Positions 23,628 through 32,835 of a stretch of 39,552 bases of DNA are shown here, piece by piece. The stretch is from Psychrobacter piscatorii (GTDB lineage: Bacteria; Pseudomonadota; Gammaproteobacteria; Pseudomonadales; Moraxellaceae). A model generated the notes under the pieces. It ran no database searches, was not told the DNA's origin, and saw only the letters and a program-made list of their open reading frames with translations. The translations under genes and the position numbers were made by a program. The DNA lies in the NCBI RefSeq assembly GCF_904846415.1, contig NZ_CAJHAR010000033.1, positions 1 to 39,552 of the forward strand, in the 5' to 3' direction. Positions within the stretch are counted from its first letter, which is position 1. Each line of letters opens with the position of its first letter.

Positions 23628-23668
23628 CTCCGTACTGAAGTGATTACATTTATGTTTACATTTACATT

Positions 23669-24604
23669 TTAACGGGTTTTTTCTGGATAGGTCGGCTCAA
23701 ACAACCCAAGTGACATCGCCTGCTTGACCGTACCCATGATGTCGCTATCAACGATATCAAATAAAGTATCTAATTCGTCAATCACATAGTAAATCGGCTG
23801 GATCTGATCGATACGATAAGGCGTACGCAGTACATCAAGCAAATCAAATGCTCTGTGTTCAGGTTGAGATTGCGGCTTATTTTGAGCGATTGGAAGCTCT
23901 TGCGGCGTCTGATCAAGCGCATAGATGGTTTCAGAAGGCGAGCTTAGTATACCACCGCCGTAGATTCTACGATTTTCTATGCGACTGCCGACCAAGCCAA
24001 ACTCAATGGTAAACCAATACAGTCGTGCTAAAAACCATCTTTCTTCTTTGGTTGCACTCAGACCAAGCTTGCCATACGTTTCATTAAAAGCCGCAAATGC
24101 TGGATGAGTCAATAGCGGGCAGTGTCCAACGATTTCGTGAAAAATATCTGGCTCTTCTATATAGTCCATGTCCTCAAATCGGCGAATAAACGTCGCGACA
24201 GGAAAGGATTTATTGGCTAATAGTTTGAAGAATTTACCGAAGCTGATCAATGCAGGCACCGCCGCGGTTTGCCAACCGGTGGTCGCTTGCAATACCTCGT
24301 CAATATCATGCAACTGCGGGATGTGCGTCGTCGGTAGATTTAGCTTCGTCAAGCCCTCTAGATAGGCGCAGCAAGCGCGATTGGGTGTTTGCTCAGCTTG
24401 ACGCGTAAGCAACGCTTGCCACATTGCATTTTCATCATCACTATAATGAATATGACCGTTGGCATCTGGCTGATGTGAGATATAGGGCTGCTTTTTATCG
24501 GTCGCGTTGTGATGAGCAGACGCATCACCGCCCTGCTGATTGGCTACAGAACTATTGGCACCGATGGCTGTATTAGGAGAATCTATCTGTGAGAGGCGTT
24601 CCAT
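23669..24604 (-). CDS. phhA: Phenylalanine-4-hydroxylase
   Basis: A 311-residue bacterial phenylalanine hydroxylase, which converts phenylalanine to tyrosine using tetrahydropterin, O2 and non-haem iron. The iron ligands are H156 and H161 in FHEIVGHCPLLTHPAF and E201 in YWFTIEFGLVG. The N-terminus (about 1-45) is a low-complexity extension before the conserved DENAMWQALLTRQ. There is no regulatory ACT domain, as usual for the monomeric bacterial form. The ATG follows AAGGAAC. It sits between hpd and phhB on the same strand, so phenylalanine is fed straight into the tyrosine degradation route. Confidence 0.95.
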   Translation of the reverse strand: MERLSQIDSPNTAIGANSSVANQQGGDASAHHNATDKKQPYISHQPDANGHIHYSDDENAMWQALLTRQAEQTPNRACCAYLEGLTKLNLPTTHIPQLHDIDEVLQATTGWQTAAVPALISFGKFFKLLANKSFPVATFIRRFEDMDYIEEPDIFHEIVGHCPLLTHPAFAAFNETYGKLGLSATKEERWFLARLYWFTIEFGLVGSRIENRRIYGGGILSSPSETIYALDQTPQELPIAQNKPQSQPEHRAFDLLDVLRTPYRIDQIQPIYYVIDELDTLFDIVDSDIMGTVKQAMSLGLFEPTYPEKTR

Positions 24605-24767
24605 GCCTGTGTTCCTTTTATCGCAGTGAGTACGTTACCTTTATATCTATACTTGTCAGTAACGTATCTATTGAAAAGTACCTGTTAAAGGGTATCTACT
24701 AAGGGCAAGCCAAACTCCTTTTGCCTTGTCCGTTTGTTTTCTAAATTTTTTCTAAATGTATTGTGAT

Positions 24768-25883
24768 CTACGGCGTTTCTGTTTCTGATTGATTGGTCTC
24801 TTGCTGACCGACCGTGCCACGACGTACTTGGTCACGCTCTATTGATTCAAACAATGCTTTGAAATTACCTTCACCAAAACCGTCTGCATAATCGCCTTTA
24901 CGCTGGATAAACTCAAAGAACACTGGGCTACCCAAGATGGTCTCAGAGAAAATCTGTAGCAGTAGACGCGGTGCGCCGCCCTCTGTTGTACCGTCTAATA
25001 AGATACCGCGCGTTTGTAGATCAGCGACATTTTCACCATGGTTTGGTAAGCGCTCGCTCAGCATCTCGTAGTAGGCTGCATTTGGTGCAGTCATAAGTGG
25101 AATGCCGGCGGCTTTTAGCATATCGATACTGGCAAACAAGTCATCACTAGCCAAAGCAATATGCTGAATCCCTTCGCCATTGAAGTGCATTAAGTACTCT
25201 TCGATCTGTCCACCGCCCTGCTTGGCTTCTTCGTTGAGCGGGATACGGATTTTGCCATCCGGTGCTGTCATGGCCTTACTGGTCAGCCCCGTGTACTCGC
25301 CTTTGATATCAAAATAGCGAATCTCGCGGAAATTAAAGATGCGCTCATAGAATTTTGCCCAGTACGCCATGCGTCCGCGATAGACGTTGTGCGTGAGATG
25401 ATCGATGACTTTGAAGCCATAGCCGACAGGGTTTCTATCCACATCTGCAAAGAACTCAAAGTCGACATCATAGATAGATTCGCCGTCTTTATAACGGTCA
25501 ATTAAGTAGATCAGTGAGCCGCCGATACCTTTGATCGCTGGTAGTCTCAGCTCCATCACGCCTGTTGGCACGTCTACGGGCTGCGCGCCCATCTCCACAG
25601 CACGCTCGTATGCTTTTTTGGCGTCTTTTACCCGAAATCCCATGCTGCAAGCACCAGCGCCATGCTCTTCAACGAAATAACTGGCCTGGCTTTTTGGCTC
25701 GCGGTTTAAGATCAGGTTGATGTCACCTTGGCGATATAGCGCCACGTCTTTTGATCTGTGATTGGCGATATGTGCAAATCCCAGCTGTTTGAATAATGCG
25801 TCGACCGCATCAGGCTGAGGGGAAGCGAACTCGACGAAATCAAACCCGTTTAGTCCCATTGGGTTATCAAATAAATCTGCCAT
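24768..25883 (-). CDS. hpd: 4-Hydroxyphenylpyruvate dioxygenase
   Basis: A 371-residue HPPD, converting 4-hydroxyphenylpyruvate to homogentisate with Fe(II) and O2. The metal ligands are visible as H162 ([12 protein letters not shown]), H241 ([13 protein letters not shown]) and E324 ([12 protein letters not shown]), and the C-terminal [17 protein letters not shown] helix covering the active site is complete. I chose the ATG at 25883 because TTAAGGA lies just upstream; the in-frame ATG at 25904 would put that site inside the gene. It is divergent from a LysR regulator gene and heads the minus-strand run hpd-phhA-phhB-nhaC-like. Confidence 0.96.
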   Translation of the reverse strand: MADLFDNPMGLNGFDFVEFASPQPDAVDALFKQLGFAHIANHRSKDVALYRQGDINLILNREPKSQASYFVEEHGAGACSMGFRVKDAKKAYERAVEMGAQPVDVPTGVMELRLPAIKGIGGSLIYLIDRYKDGESIYDVDFEFFADVDRNPVGYGFKVIDHLTHNVYRGRMAYWAKFYERIFNFREIRYFDIKGEYTGLTSKAMTAPDGKIRIPLNEEAKQGGGQIEEYLMHFNGEGIQHIALASDDLFASIDMLKAAGIPLMTAPNAAYYEMLSERLPNHGENVADLQTRGILLDGTTEGGAPRLLLQIFSETILGSPVFFEFIQRKGDYADGFGEGNFKALFESIERDQVRRGTVGQQETNQSETETP

Positions 25884-26027
25884 TGCAATCATCCTTAATG
25901 TCAATTGGTGATAAAAAGTCGATAAAACGATTGGTAATCAATCTTTATTGTTGACGTTGTATTTATATTAGATTAGCTTTATTTATAAGACTAATTGTTT
26001 TTTATGATTTATTTATCAGGTTTACTT

Positions 26028-26975
26028 ATGAATATTAGCATTCGCCAATTGACCGCCTTTATCAAAGTCGCTGACAACGGCAGTTTTACTCGTGCCAGCG
26101 AACAGATGTATCTGACCCAATCTGCTGTTAGCGGACTCATCAAAGAGCTAGAGACTGGTCTCGGCATCGTTTTGTTTGACCGTACTACCCGCCAGCTGTC
26201 GTTGTCGGCAGTAGGACGACATCTGTTGCCACAAGCGCGGCGTATTTTGAATGAGATGCAGCTGTTCGAAAATGAAGCCAGCAGCTTGACCAGCTTGGCG
26301 CAAGGTCAGGTGCGCTTAGCGGTATCTCAGTTTGCGGCGTCCTCCCTGCCCGCCGTCATCGCGCAATTTGCTAAGGAATATCCAAACATTGGAGTGTCAC
26401 TACTGGATTGCTCAGCAGAGAATTTGCTCAAGCATGTCCAAGACATTGAGGTCGATTTGGGGGTTGGCACTGAGCTTAGTTTTATAGAGACTGAAGATGA
26501 TATCGGTGCTGATCTGTTATACAAGCTGCCATTTTGCGTGGTCATGCCAGACAACCATGCACTGGCGCAAAAAACTGAAATCACTTGGCAGGATTTATTA
26601 GATATTCCGCTTATTACCCTACAAGGCCCATTTCTTGAGCAGGTGACTGCCGAGCTGGATGATGCTATTGCCACTCACGTTCAACAAGCGCGCTACAAGG
26701 TGAACTTTATGTCCACCGCGCTTGAGATGACTCGCCAAGGGTTTGGCATTACCTTATGCCTCCCCTATATGCCCGAGGTCATCGATTGGGTTAGTGCCAA
26801 CGGCTTGCAAATGCGGCCCCTCACGCAACCAGTAAAAATGCGTCAGTTCTTTATCTATCAGCGCGCCTCGCGGGCGTTGTCCCCTGCTACGATTGCCTTT
26901 AAGCAGTTTTTGCAAACGTACTTTGCCACCCACTACAACGACTTGCATCAGCCTGAAACGCTGTCGATCAAGTAA
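26028..26975 (+). CDS. LysR-family transcriptional regulator
   Basis: A 315-residue LysR-type regulator: N-terminal winged helix-turn-helix (RQLTAFIKVADNGSFTRASEQMYLTQSAVSGLIKELE, about 6-40) and a two-lobed effector-binding domain from about 90 onward. I chose the ATG at 26028, which gives the usual LysR N-terminus; a longer frame from 25995 adds eleven hydrophobic residues without a ribosome site. It is divergent from hpd and upstream of tyrB. LysR proteins usually control the divergent gene, so tyrosine or phenylalanine catabolism is the likely target. The 144-bp gap contains ATTAG...CTAAT half-sites near 25968-26000 that may be its operator. Confidence 0.88.
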   Translation: MNISIRQLTAFIKVADNGSFTRASEQMYLTQSAVSGLIKELETGLGIVLFDRTTRQLSLSAVGRHLLPQARRILNEMQLFENEASSLTSLAQGQVRLAVSQFAASSLPAVIAQFAKEYPNIGVSLLDCSAENLLKHVQDIEVDLGVGTELSFIETEDDIGADLLYKLPFCVVMPDNHALAQKTEITWQDLLDIPLITLQGPFLEQVTAELDDAIATHVQQARYKVNFMSTALEMTRQGFGITLCLPYMPEVIDWVSANGLQMRPLTQPVKMRQFFIYQRASRALSPATIAFKQFLQTYFATHYNDLHQPETLSIK

Positions 26976-27132
26976 TGCATCACGCCGTAAACTCGTCTAC
27001 TCTGCAGAGAGATAAGATATTTATTGATTTATTTTATTAATTGCTCAAGATAACCCACTCTCATGTTGAGTTCATCGTCAATTTGCTCTATGATTTTCGG
27101 CTGCTTGGTTTATATTCTTATAAGGAAATGGC

Positions 27133-28329
27133 ATGTTTGAACGTATCGATTATTACGCTGGCGATCCAATTTTGGGTCTGATGGAAAAATACTCAGCAGA
27201 TAGCAATCCTAACAAGGTCAACTTAGGCATTGGTATTTATTATGATGAAGATGGCGTACTGCCCGTACTCGACTGTGTAAAAACAGCTGAAGCGCGTATT
27301 GCTGATCCTATCGCGCCGCGTCCCTATCTACCAATGGCAGGCTTGCCAGGACACCGTAAAGGCTGTCAGGAATTACTGTTCGGTAAAGATGCACAAATCT
27401 TACAAGACGGTTTGGTCGCGACCATCGCCACTATCGGTGGTTCTGGCGCGCTAAAAGTGGGCGCTGAGTTTATCCATGAATGGTTCCCACAGTCTAAGTG
27501 CTATGTCAGTGACCCGACGTGGGGCAATCATATCGCTATCTTTGAAGGTTCTGACGTAGAAGTCGGTAAATACCCGTACTATGACAAAGCCAACAGCAGC
27601 ATCAAATTTGATGAGATGATTGCGTTTTTTGAGACATTGAACAAAAATGATGTCATCTTGCTACATCCTTGTTGCCACAATCCAACGGGGCTGGATTTGA
27701 CTCAAGCGCAATGGGACACGGTACTCAACGTCATCAAAGCACGTGAATTGATTCCATTCATGGATATCGCTTACCAAGGGTTTGGCGAAGACATGGACAG
27801 CGATGCTTACGCTATTCGTAAAGCCGTTGAGATGGGCTTGCCACTGTTTGTTAGCAACTCATTCTCTAAAAACCTATCGCTATATGGCGAGCGCGTTGGC
27901 GGTCTGTCAGTCGTCTGTCTCACCGTAGACGAATCTGAGCGCGTATTTGGTCAGCTAAATGCGATGGTACGCCGTATCTACTCAAGCCCGCCATCACATG
28001 GTGGTCATGTGGTTGATATCGTCATGAACGATGAAGCACTACATGAGCAGTGGGTTGGCGAAGTCTATGCCATGCGTGACCGTATCAAAGCCATGCGCCT
28101 AAAGCTAAAATCGGTACTAGAAGCAAAAATCCCTAACCGTAACTTTGACTACATCACGCGTCAAAACGGTATGTTTAGCTTTACTGGATTGACGCCTGAG
28201 CAGGTCGAGCGCCTACAAAGCGAGTTTGGTATTTATATGGTATCTAACTCACGTATGTGTGTGGCTGGCCTAAATACCAGCAACATCGACTATGTGGCCA
28301 ATGCGATGGCAGACGTTCTAAAAGACTAA
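27133..28329 (+). CDS. tyrB: Aromatic amino acid aminotransferase
   Basis: A 398-residue class I aminotransferase of the AspC/TyrB branch, which deaminates tyrosine or phenylalanine to the arylpyruvate using pyridoxal phosphate. Cofactor residues are N183 (HNPTGLD), D211 and Y214 (DIAYQGFGED), K246 (SFSKNLSLYGERVGG) and R254; the substrate carboxylate Arg is in SRMCVAGL near 375. The N-terminal MFERIDYYAGDPI is the typical start, with AAGGAAAT upstream. Context, between hpd/LysR and fahA, favours an aromatic substrate over aspartate. It is followed by an intrinsic terminator. Confidence 0.92.
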   Translation: MFERIDYYAGDPILGLMEKYSADSNPNKVNLGIGIYYDEDGVLPVLDCVKTAEARIADPIAPRPYLPMAGLPGHRKGCQELLFGKDAQILQDGLVATIATIGGSGALKVGAEFIHEWFPQSKCYVSDPTWGNHIAIFEGSDVEVGKYPYYDKANSSIKFDEMIAFFETLNKNDVILLHPCCHNPTGLDLTQAQWDTVLNVIKARELIPFMDIAYQGFGEDMDSDAYAIRKAVEMGLPLFVSNSFSKNLSLYGERVGGLSVVCLTVDESERVFGQLNAMVRRIYSSPPSHGGHVVDIVMNDEALHEQWVGEVYAMRDRIKAMRLKLKSVLEAKIPNRNFDYITRQNGMFSFTGLTPEQVERLQSEFGIYMVSNSRMCVAGLNTSNIDYVANAMADVLKD

Positions 28330-28356
28330 ATTCATCAGAAGTACAGACTAAGAAAT

Positions 28357-28389
28357 GAAAAAGGCTGAGCGATTGCTCGGCCTTTTTTT
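28357..28389 (+). terminator. Intrinsic terminator after tyrB
   Basis: AAAAAGGC-T-GAGC pairs with GCTC-G-GCCTTTTT around a 4-base loop, followed by T residues. It separates tyrB from fahA, so fahA needs its own promoter. Confidence 0.85.
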
Positions 28390-28470
28390 GTGCTTAGGAT
28401 TTGTCTCATACATCAGTGAGTAGAAAACGTAGTACAAAAAACTTGCAATCAACATATCAATAAATTACAT

Positions 28471-28502
28471 TATACGTAAGTAATTAACTATAACGTAATT
28501 AA
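28471..28502. promoter_or_regulatory. Direct repeat upstream of fahA, candidate operator
   Basis: TATACGTAAGTAATTAA (28471-28487) and TATAACGTAATTAA (28489-28502) are near-copies immediately before the fahA ribosome site. They may bind the IclR or LysR regulator encoded nearby. I did not find the same motif in front of hpd, tyrB or maiA. Confidence 0.4.
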
Positions 28503-28528
28503 ATAATACTTTTAGCAAGGAGCAAATC

Positions 28529-29818
28529 ATGTCAACGATTGACAGTACTCTCACTTCTTTTATCGACATCAAAGCGGACTCTGATTTTTCTATCCATAAT
28601 CTGCCTTATGGCATCTTTAGCGATACTAAAGATAGCGCTCGCCGTGCAGGTGTTGCCATTGGCGATCAAGTACTAGACTTGTCTGTATTAGAATCAGAAG
28701 GATTATTGAGTCTAAATGGCGGGCCTTATTTTGATCAGTCGACGCTAAATGCCTTTATTGATTCTGGTCGAGACAATTGGACAAAAGCACGCTCGACTAT
28801 TCAAACGCTACTATCTAATGACAATGACACGTTACGTGACAATGCAGACTTACAGAACAAAGCCCTGTTCAAGCAAGCAGACGTCACCATGCACCTACCC
28901 GTTCAAGTGCCGGGCTTTACCGATTTTTATTCATCGAAAGAACACGCGACCAACGTCGGTACGATGTTCCGCGATCCAAACAATGCCCTGCTACCTAACT
29001 GGACCGAAATGCCTGTCGGTTATAACGGACGCGCTAGTACCGTCATCGTCAGTGGAAATGATATCGTACGTCCCTCAGGTCAGCTAAAACCCAATCCTGA
29101 TGACCGTCCTATTTTTTCTGCCTGCAAGCGTTTGGATTTTGAATTAGAAACGGCGTTTGTCGTTGGTAAAGGCAATCATATTGGTCAACCAATCGCCGTA
29201 GATAAAGCGGCTGATCATATCTTTGGCATGGTACTGCTCAATGACTGGTCGGCTCGAGATATCCAAAAGTGGGAATATGTGCCTTTAGGTCCGTTCAATG
29301 CTAAGACGTTCGCCTCGCAAGTTTCTCCGTGGATAGTCACGATGGATGCATTGGCGCCATTTAGCACCGCTTGCCCAACCCAAGAACCCAAGCCGCTTGC
29401 TTATCTAAACGAAAAAGACAGTGATAACAGCTTTGACATCAATCTGTCGGTTGAGCTACTGCCTGAAAATGCAGAAACAGCGACAGTCATTTGTGAGACC
29501 AATTTTAAGTACATGTACTGGTCAATGGCGCAGCAGCTGACACATCACACCATCACTGGCTGCAAAGTAGAAGTCGGTGACATGATGGGCTCGGGCACAA
29601 TCTCAGGGCCAACGCCTGACTCTTATGGCTCGATGCTAGAGATTGCTTGGAACGCCACCAAACCCGTCACGCTTGAAGGCGGTGAGTCGCGCACCTTCAT
29701 CGAAGATGGCGATACCGTCATAATGAAAGGCTATAGCAAAAAAGATGGCGTGCGTGTTGGGTTTGGTGAAGTACGAGGCAAAGTACTGCCTGCGCTCAGC
29801 TTCGATTTTAACGAATAA
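28529..29818 (+). CDS. fahA: Fumarylacetoacetase
   Basis: A 429-residue full-length fumarylacetoacetate hydrolase, which splits fumarylacetoacetate into fumarate and acetoacetate, the last step of tyrosine degradation. Metal and catalytic residues are visible: D132 and H139 in FTDFYSSKEHATNVG, E205 and E207 in LDFELETAFVVG, and D239 in LLNDWSARDIQKWEY. The final region GSGTISGP and GEVRGKVLPA are conserved. The ATG follows AAGGAGC. The VOC-protein gene lies 127 bp downstream on the same strand. Confidence 0.96.
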   Translation: MSTIDSTLTSFIDIKADSDFSIHNLPYGIFSDTKDSARRAGVAIGDQVLDLSVLESEGLLSLNGGPYFDQSTLNAFIDSGRDNWTKARSTIQTLLSNDNDTLRDNADLQNKALFKQADVTMHLPVQVPGFTDFYSSKEHATNVGTMFRDPNNALLPNWTEMPVGYNGRASTVIVSGNDIVRPSGQLKPNPDDRPIFSACKRLDFELETAFVVGKGNHIGQPIAVDKAADHIFGMVLLNDWSARDIQKWEYVPLGPFNAKTFASQVSPWIVTMDALAPFSTACPTQEPKPLAYLNEKDSDNSFDINLSVELLPENAETATVICETNFKYMYWSMAQQLTHHTITGCKVEVGDMMGSGTISGPTPDSYGSMLEIAWNATKPVTLEGGESRTFIEDGDTVIMKGYSKKDGVRVGFGEVRGKVLPALSFDFNE

Positions 29819-29945
29819 TAATGGCATAGAAAAAAGGCGTAGTGACAGTAGATTTGAGCCGTTAGAACCATCATGACATTTGGTCTATTAGTACGGGCAT
29901 CGTTCCTCTTACATTCACGCTACGTCTTATCAAAAGGAGTTTGAT

Positions 29946-30521
29946 ATGAGCTTTCAAATTGAAAAAATCCATCATGTGGCTTATCGCTGCAAGGATGCCA
30001 AAGAAACCGTCGAATGGTACAAGAAAAACCTAAATATGGATTTTATCTTGGCATTTGCAGAAGATCACGTACCTTCGACTAAAGCCTTTGACCCTTATAT
30101 GCACGTCTTTTTGGACGCTGGTAATGGCAATGTGTTGGCGTTTTTTGAAGTGCCTAACCAGCCTGAAATGGGATTTGATCCTAATACCCCAAACTGGGTG
30201 CAACACTTGGCGCTAAAAGTCAAAGATCGTGACGAGCTAATGGTTGCTAAAGAGCATCTTGAGGCCGCAGGTATTGATGTCATTGGTGTGACAAATCACG
30301 GTATCTTTCACTCTATATATTTCTTCGATCCCAATGGACATCGTCTCGAGTTGACCTATGACGACCCGACCTCAGAAGACAAAGTATCTATGATTACAGA
30401 TGCTATCAAGCAAGACATGCTAGATGAGTGGTCGCGCACCAAACGCGCGCCAGCACATACGCAGTTTTTGCATAGTGATGAGTTGGCTGAAGCACGTGAC
30501 GTTGCGCCTGTCGGGGAGTAA
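29946..30521 (+). CDS. VOC-superfamily protein (glyoxalase/extradiol dioxygenase fold)
   Basis: A 191-residue vicinal-oxygen-chelate protein with two beta-alpha-beta modules. Candidate metal ligands are H10 (KIHHVAYRC), H87 (WVQHLALKV) and E135 (GHRLELTYDD), with E68 (AFFEVPNQ) as a possible fourth. This fits either a glyoxalase-type isomerase or a 2-His-1-carboxylate extradiol dioxygenase. It lies between fahA and the IclR regulator in a tyrosine pathway from which the usual homogentisate dioxygenase gene is missing, so ring cleavage of homogentisate is an attractive but unproven role. A 40-residue C-terminal tail follows the VOC core. The ribosome site AAAGGAG is strong. Confidence 0.85.
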   Translation: MSFQIEKIHHVAYRCKDAKETVEWYKKNLNMDFILAFAEDHVPSTKAFDPYMHVFLDAGNGNVLAFFEVPNQPEMGFDPNTPNWVQHLALKVKDRDELMVAKEHLEAAGIDVIGVTNHGIFHSIYFFDPNGHRLELTYDDPTSEDKVSMITDAIKQDMLDEWSRTKRAPAHTQFLHSDELAEARDVAPVGE

Positions 30522-30661
30522 TTACGTCGTCTTTCTACTTGCTACCTTTTTTACATTATCTATCAATCATTACTTTGAAATTAGATAAGTAGTGATCAGT
30601 TCAAAATAATGAAAAGATTGCATAGCTTGCGAACCATATCTCACCATCATGAAAGGACTCA

Positions 30662-31726
30662 ATGATGAAAGTAAAATTCCCTTTAGGCATACTCTTAGCG
30701 GCCTCGATTGCAACGACTGGCTGCTCTAACAATGATCAAAATGAACAAGCCTCAAGCGCGGATGTCAATACAGGCGACGTGACGACGCTGAGATTTTCAC
30801 ACTTTATGACGGCCAATGACAACATCAATACCGAAGCATTGGAGCCATGGGCAAAGAAAATCGAAGAAGACTCAAATGGTCGTTTAAAGATTGAGATTTA
30901 TCCTTCTGCTACTCTCAGTAAGCCGGGTGCTACCTATGATGCGACTGCAAAAGGCATCGTTGATATCGGTATGCAAGCGCAAGGATATACAGCAGGACGG
31001 TTTCCTTTGACGCAGATTGTAGAACTGCCCGGTATTACCAATACCGCACAGCAGCAAAGCTGTATCCTGCATAAACTTTATGACGAGGGTGTCATTAAAA
31101 ATGAGTACGAAGATACTCACCTGCTCGCGCTCATCGGGACTGGACAAGGCGCGCTTCATACCGTCGATAAACCCATTCGCACGCCAGCCGATATGAAAGG
31201 CTTACGTATTCGCCAGCCCTCTGCCGTTGCTAGCCACATTATCGAAGCGACTGGTGCCGCACCCGTTGGCATGCCTGCCAGTGATACCTATACCTCGCTT
31301 CAGCGCGGCGTCATCGATGGATTGAGCTTTACTTGGCAACCCATTCAAGCCTTTCGTCTTGACGAGCTCATCAATACACATACCAACATTCCTTTTTATA
31401 ACTCTACCTTTGTCATCAGTATGAATAAAGACAAATATGACAATTTGCCAGACGATCTCAAAAAAGTGATCGATGACAATTCAGGGGCGCAGATGGCAGC
31501 AAATGTTTCCAAAGTATTTGACGTCAGTAATGCCAAAGCCATGGCTTCCGCTAAAGAAAAAGGCGATGTCATAATCGATATCCCTGACCCACTCAATGAC
31601 CCCGACTGGAGGGGCCCATTGATGGAAGGCTCGCAGCACTATCTAGATGAAGTCAATGCCACTGGTCTAGATGCTAATAATGTATACGAAAAAGCAAAAG
31701 CAGCAAGTAGCGCCTGTGTGGTTTAG
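30662..31726 (+). CDS. TRAP-type transporter solute-binding lipoprotein (DctP family)
   Basis: A 354-residue periplasmic binding protein with a lipoprotein signal (ASIATTGC, Cys at residue 21). The DctP fold shows LRFSHFMTANDNINTEAL, the conserved Arg in GLRIRQPSAVASHIIEATGA and the PASDTYTSLQRGVIDG motif, which together bind an organic acid carboxylate. The start is one of two adjacent ATG codons after AAAGGA. No DctQ or DctM membrane subunit is encoded in the window, so the partner permease must lie elsewhere or be shared. Its place beside tyrosine catabolic genes suggests an aromatic acid or a related keto acid ligand, by inference. Confidence 0.88.
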   Translation: MMKVKFPLGILLAASIATTGCSNNDQNEQASSADVNTGDVTTLRFSHFMTANDNINTEALEPWAKKIEEDSNGRLKIEIYPSATLSKPGATYDATAKGIVDIGMQAQGYTAGRFPLTQIVELPGITNTAQQQSCILHKLYDEGVIKNEYEDTHLLALIGTGQGALHTVDKPIRTPADMKGLRIRQPSAVASHIIEATGAAPVGMPASDTYTSLQRGVIDGLSFTWQPIQAFRLDELINTHTNIPFYNSTFVISMNKDKYDNLPDDLKKVIDDNSGAQMAANVSKVFDVSNAKAMASAKEKGDVIIDIPDPLNDPDWRGPLMEGSQHYLDEVNATGLDANNVYEKAKAASSACVV

Positions 31727-31812
31727 AGAATGGACTGAATGAGACAACATGAGTAAATAAATCTCTCGACGCGATGATTCGATAGCCAATCAGCTTGTAG
31801 TTAAAATTTTAG

Positions 31813-32670
31813 CTATGCTATTTGATAGCGCTGCGCGATTGATAGTATTTGCTCGACTACGTTCTGTTGCTCACTCATTGGCAGTTGCTCTGTGGTTCCG
31901 ATGATAGTAATGGCGTATTCTAGCGGTAGAGCCTCGCTAGCAGTTTTATCATTGCTCGTTGATAGATTGACAGCACTATTGGCAAGATGCGGCAATATCA
32001 CAGGTATCGTAATAGCATTAATACCCATGAGCATATCACCAGTGACAGTCGCATAGCCTTGAGTACGAATTTTGGCTTGCAGCTGAGCAAGACTCTGCAA
32101 CTTCTCTGTCATATCTGCTGCGGCATTACTCGACTGCCATTCAGCGGCGACCAATGGCTGAATGACCGCGTCAGGTTGATAGCTGGCAAATAATTGCCCT
32201 GTGGCTGATGTCGTCAAAGGCATACGCGAGCCGATACGAGTGATGATACTAATCGGACTGTCTGGTTCAACAGACTGAATAATAATTGGGCCTTCGCTAA
32301 ACCACTTAGCAATTTGCACGCCGCAATTTAGGGTGTCTTTGATTTCATTGGCAACTTGCGTGAGACGTGCCAAGAGATTGTTTTGACTGAGCTCAGTATG
32401 TCCTAATGCTGCCAACGCATTGATCCTATCGCCAAGCCCATAGCGACCATCATCAAGCTTGCGAGCGTAATTTTTGCGAATGAGGCTGACCAAGTAACGA
32501 TGAGATTTTGCTGGATGCATTTGCATGGTTTCAGCGATATCCTTTAGCATCATAGGCTCATTGCGATCGATAAGCACATCTAGTATCGACAATCCAATCT
32601 CAAGTGACTGGATGCCACTCTGGTTTTTACTCGTGACGGATTTATCTAAAAAATTTTTATCTGCTGGCAT
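31813..32670 (-). CDS. IclR-family transcriptional regulator (HmgR-like context)
   Basis: A 285-residue IclR regulator: N-terminal winged helix-turn-helix (GIQSLEIGLSILDVLIDRNEPMMLKDIAETMQMHPAKSHRYL, about 19-60) and a GAF-like effector domain (about 90-285) that contains SATGQLFASY and the AITIPVI stretch. In Pseudomonas an IclR protein, HmgR, represses the homogentisate genes, and this gene's place between the VOC/DctP genes and maiA argues for an equivalent role. It is divergent from maiA across 165 bp. The Ser/Asn/Ala-rich insert near 240 is unusual. Confidence 0.9.
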   Translation of the reverse strand: MPADKNFLDKSVTSKNQSGIQSLEIGLSILDVLIDRNEPMMLKDIAETMQMHPAKSHRYLVSLIRKNYARKLDDGRYGLGDRINALAALGHTELSQNNLLARLTQVANEIKDTLNCGVQIAKWFSEGPIIIQSVEPDSPISIITRIGSRMPLTTSATGQLFASYQPDAVIQPLVAAEWQSSNAAADMTEKLQSLAQLQAKIRTQGYATVTGDMLMGINAITIPVILPHLANSAVNLSTSNDKTASEALPLEYAITIIGTTEQLPMSEQQNVVEQILSIAQRYQIA

Positions 32671-32835
32671 GATGGGCTCGACTCTAGTGTGCTTAATTGT
32701 TGTTTCTTGATACTGAATTGCTCAATGAACTGGTGGTGAGATACAGGTCAAATTAATAGCCACATGGCTCAATAATACTTACTTTATCTCACATAAGCTT
32801 GATACAAATAACCTATCACAATAAGGACATAAATA

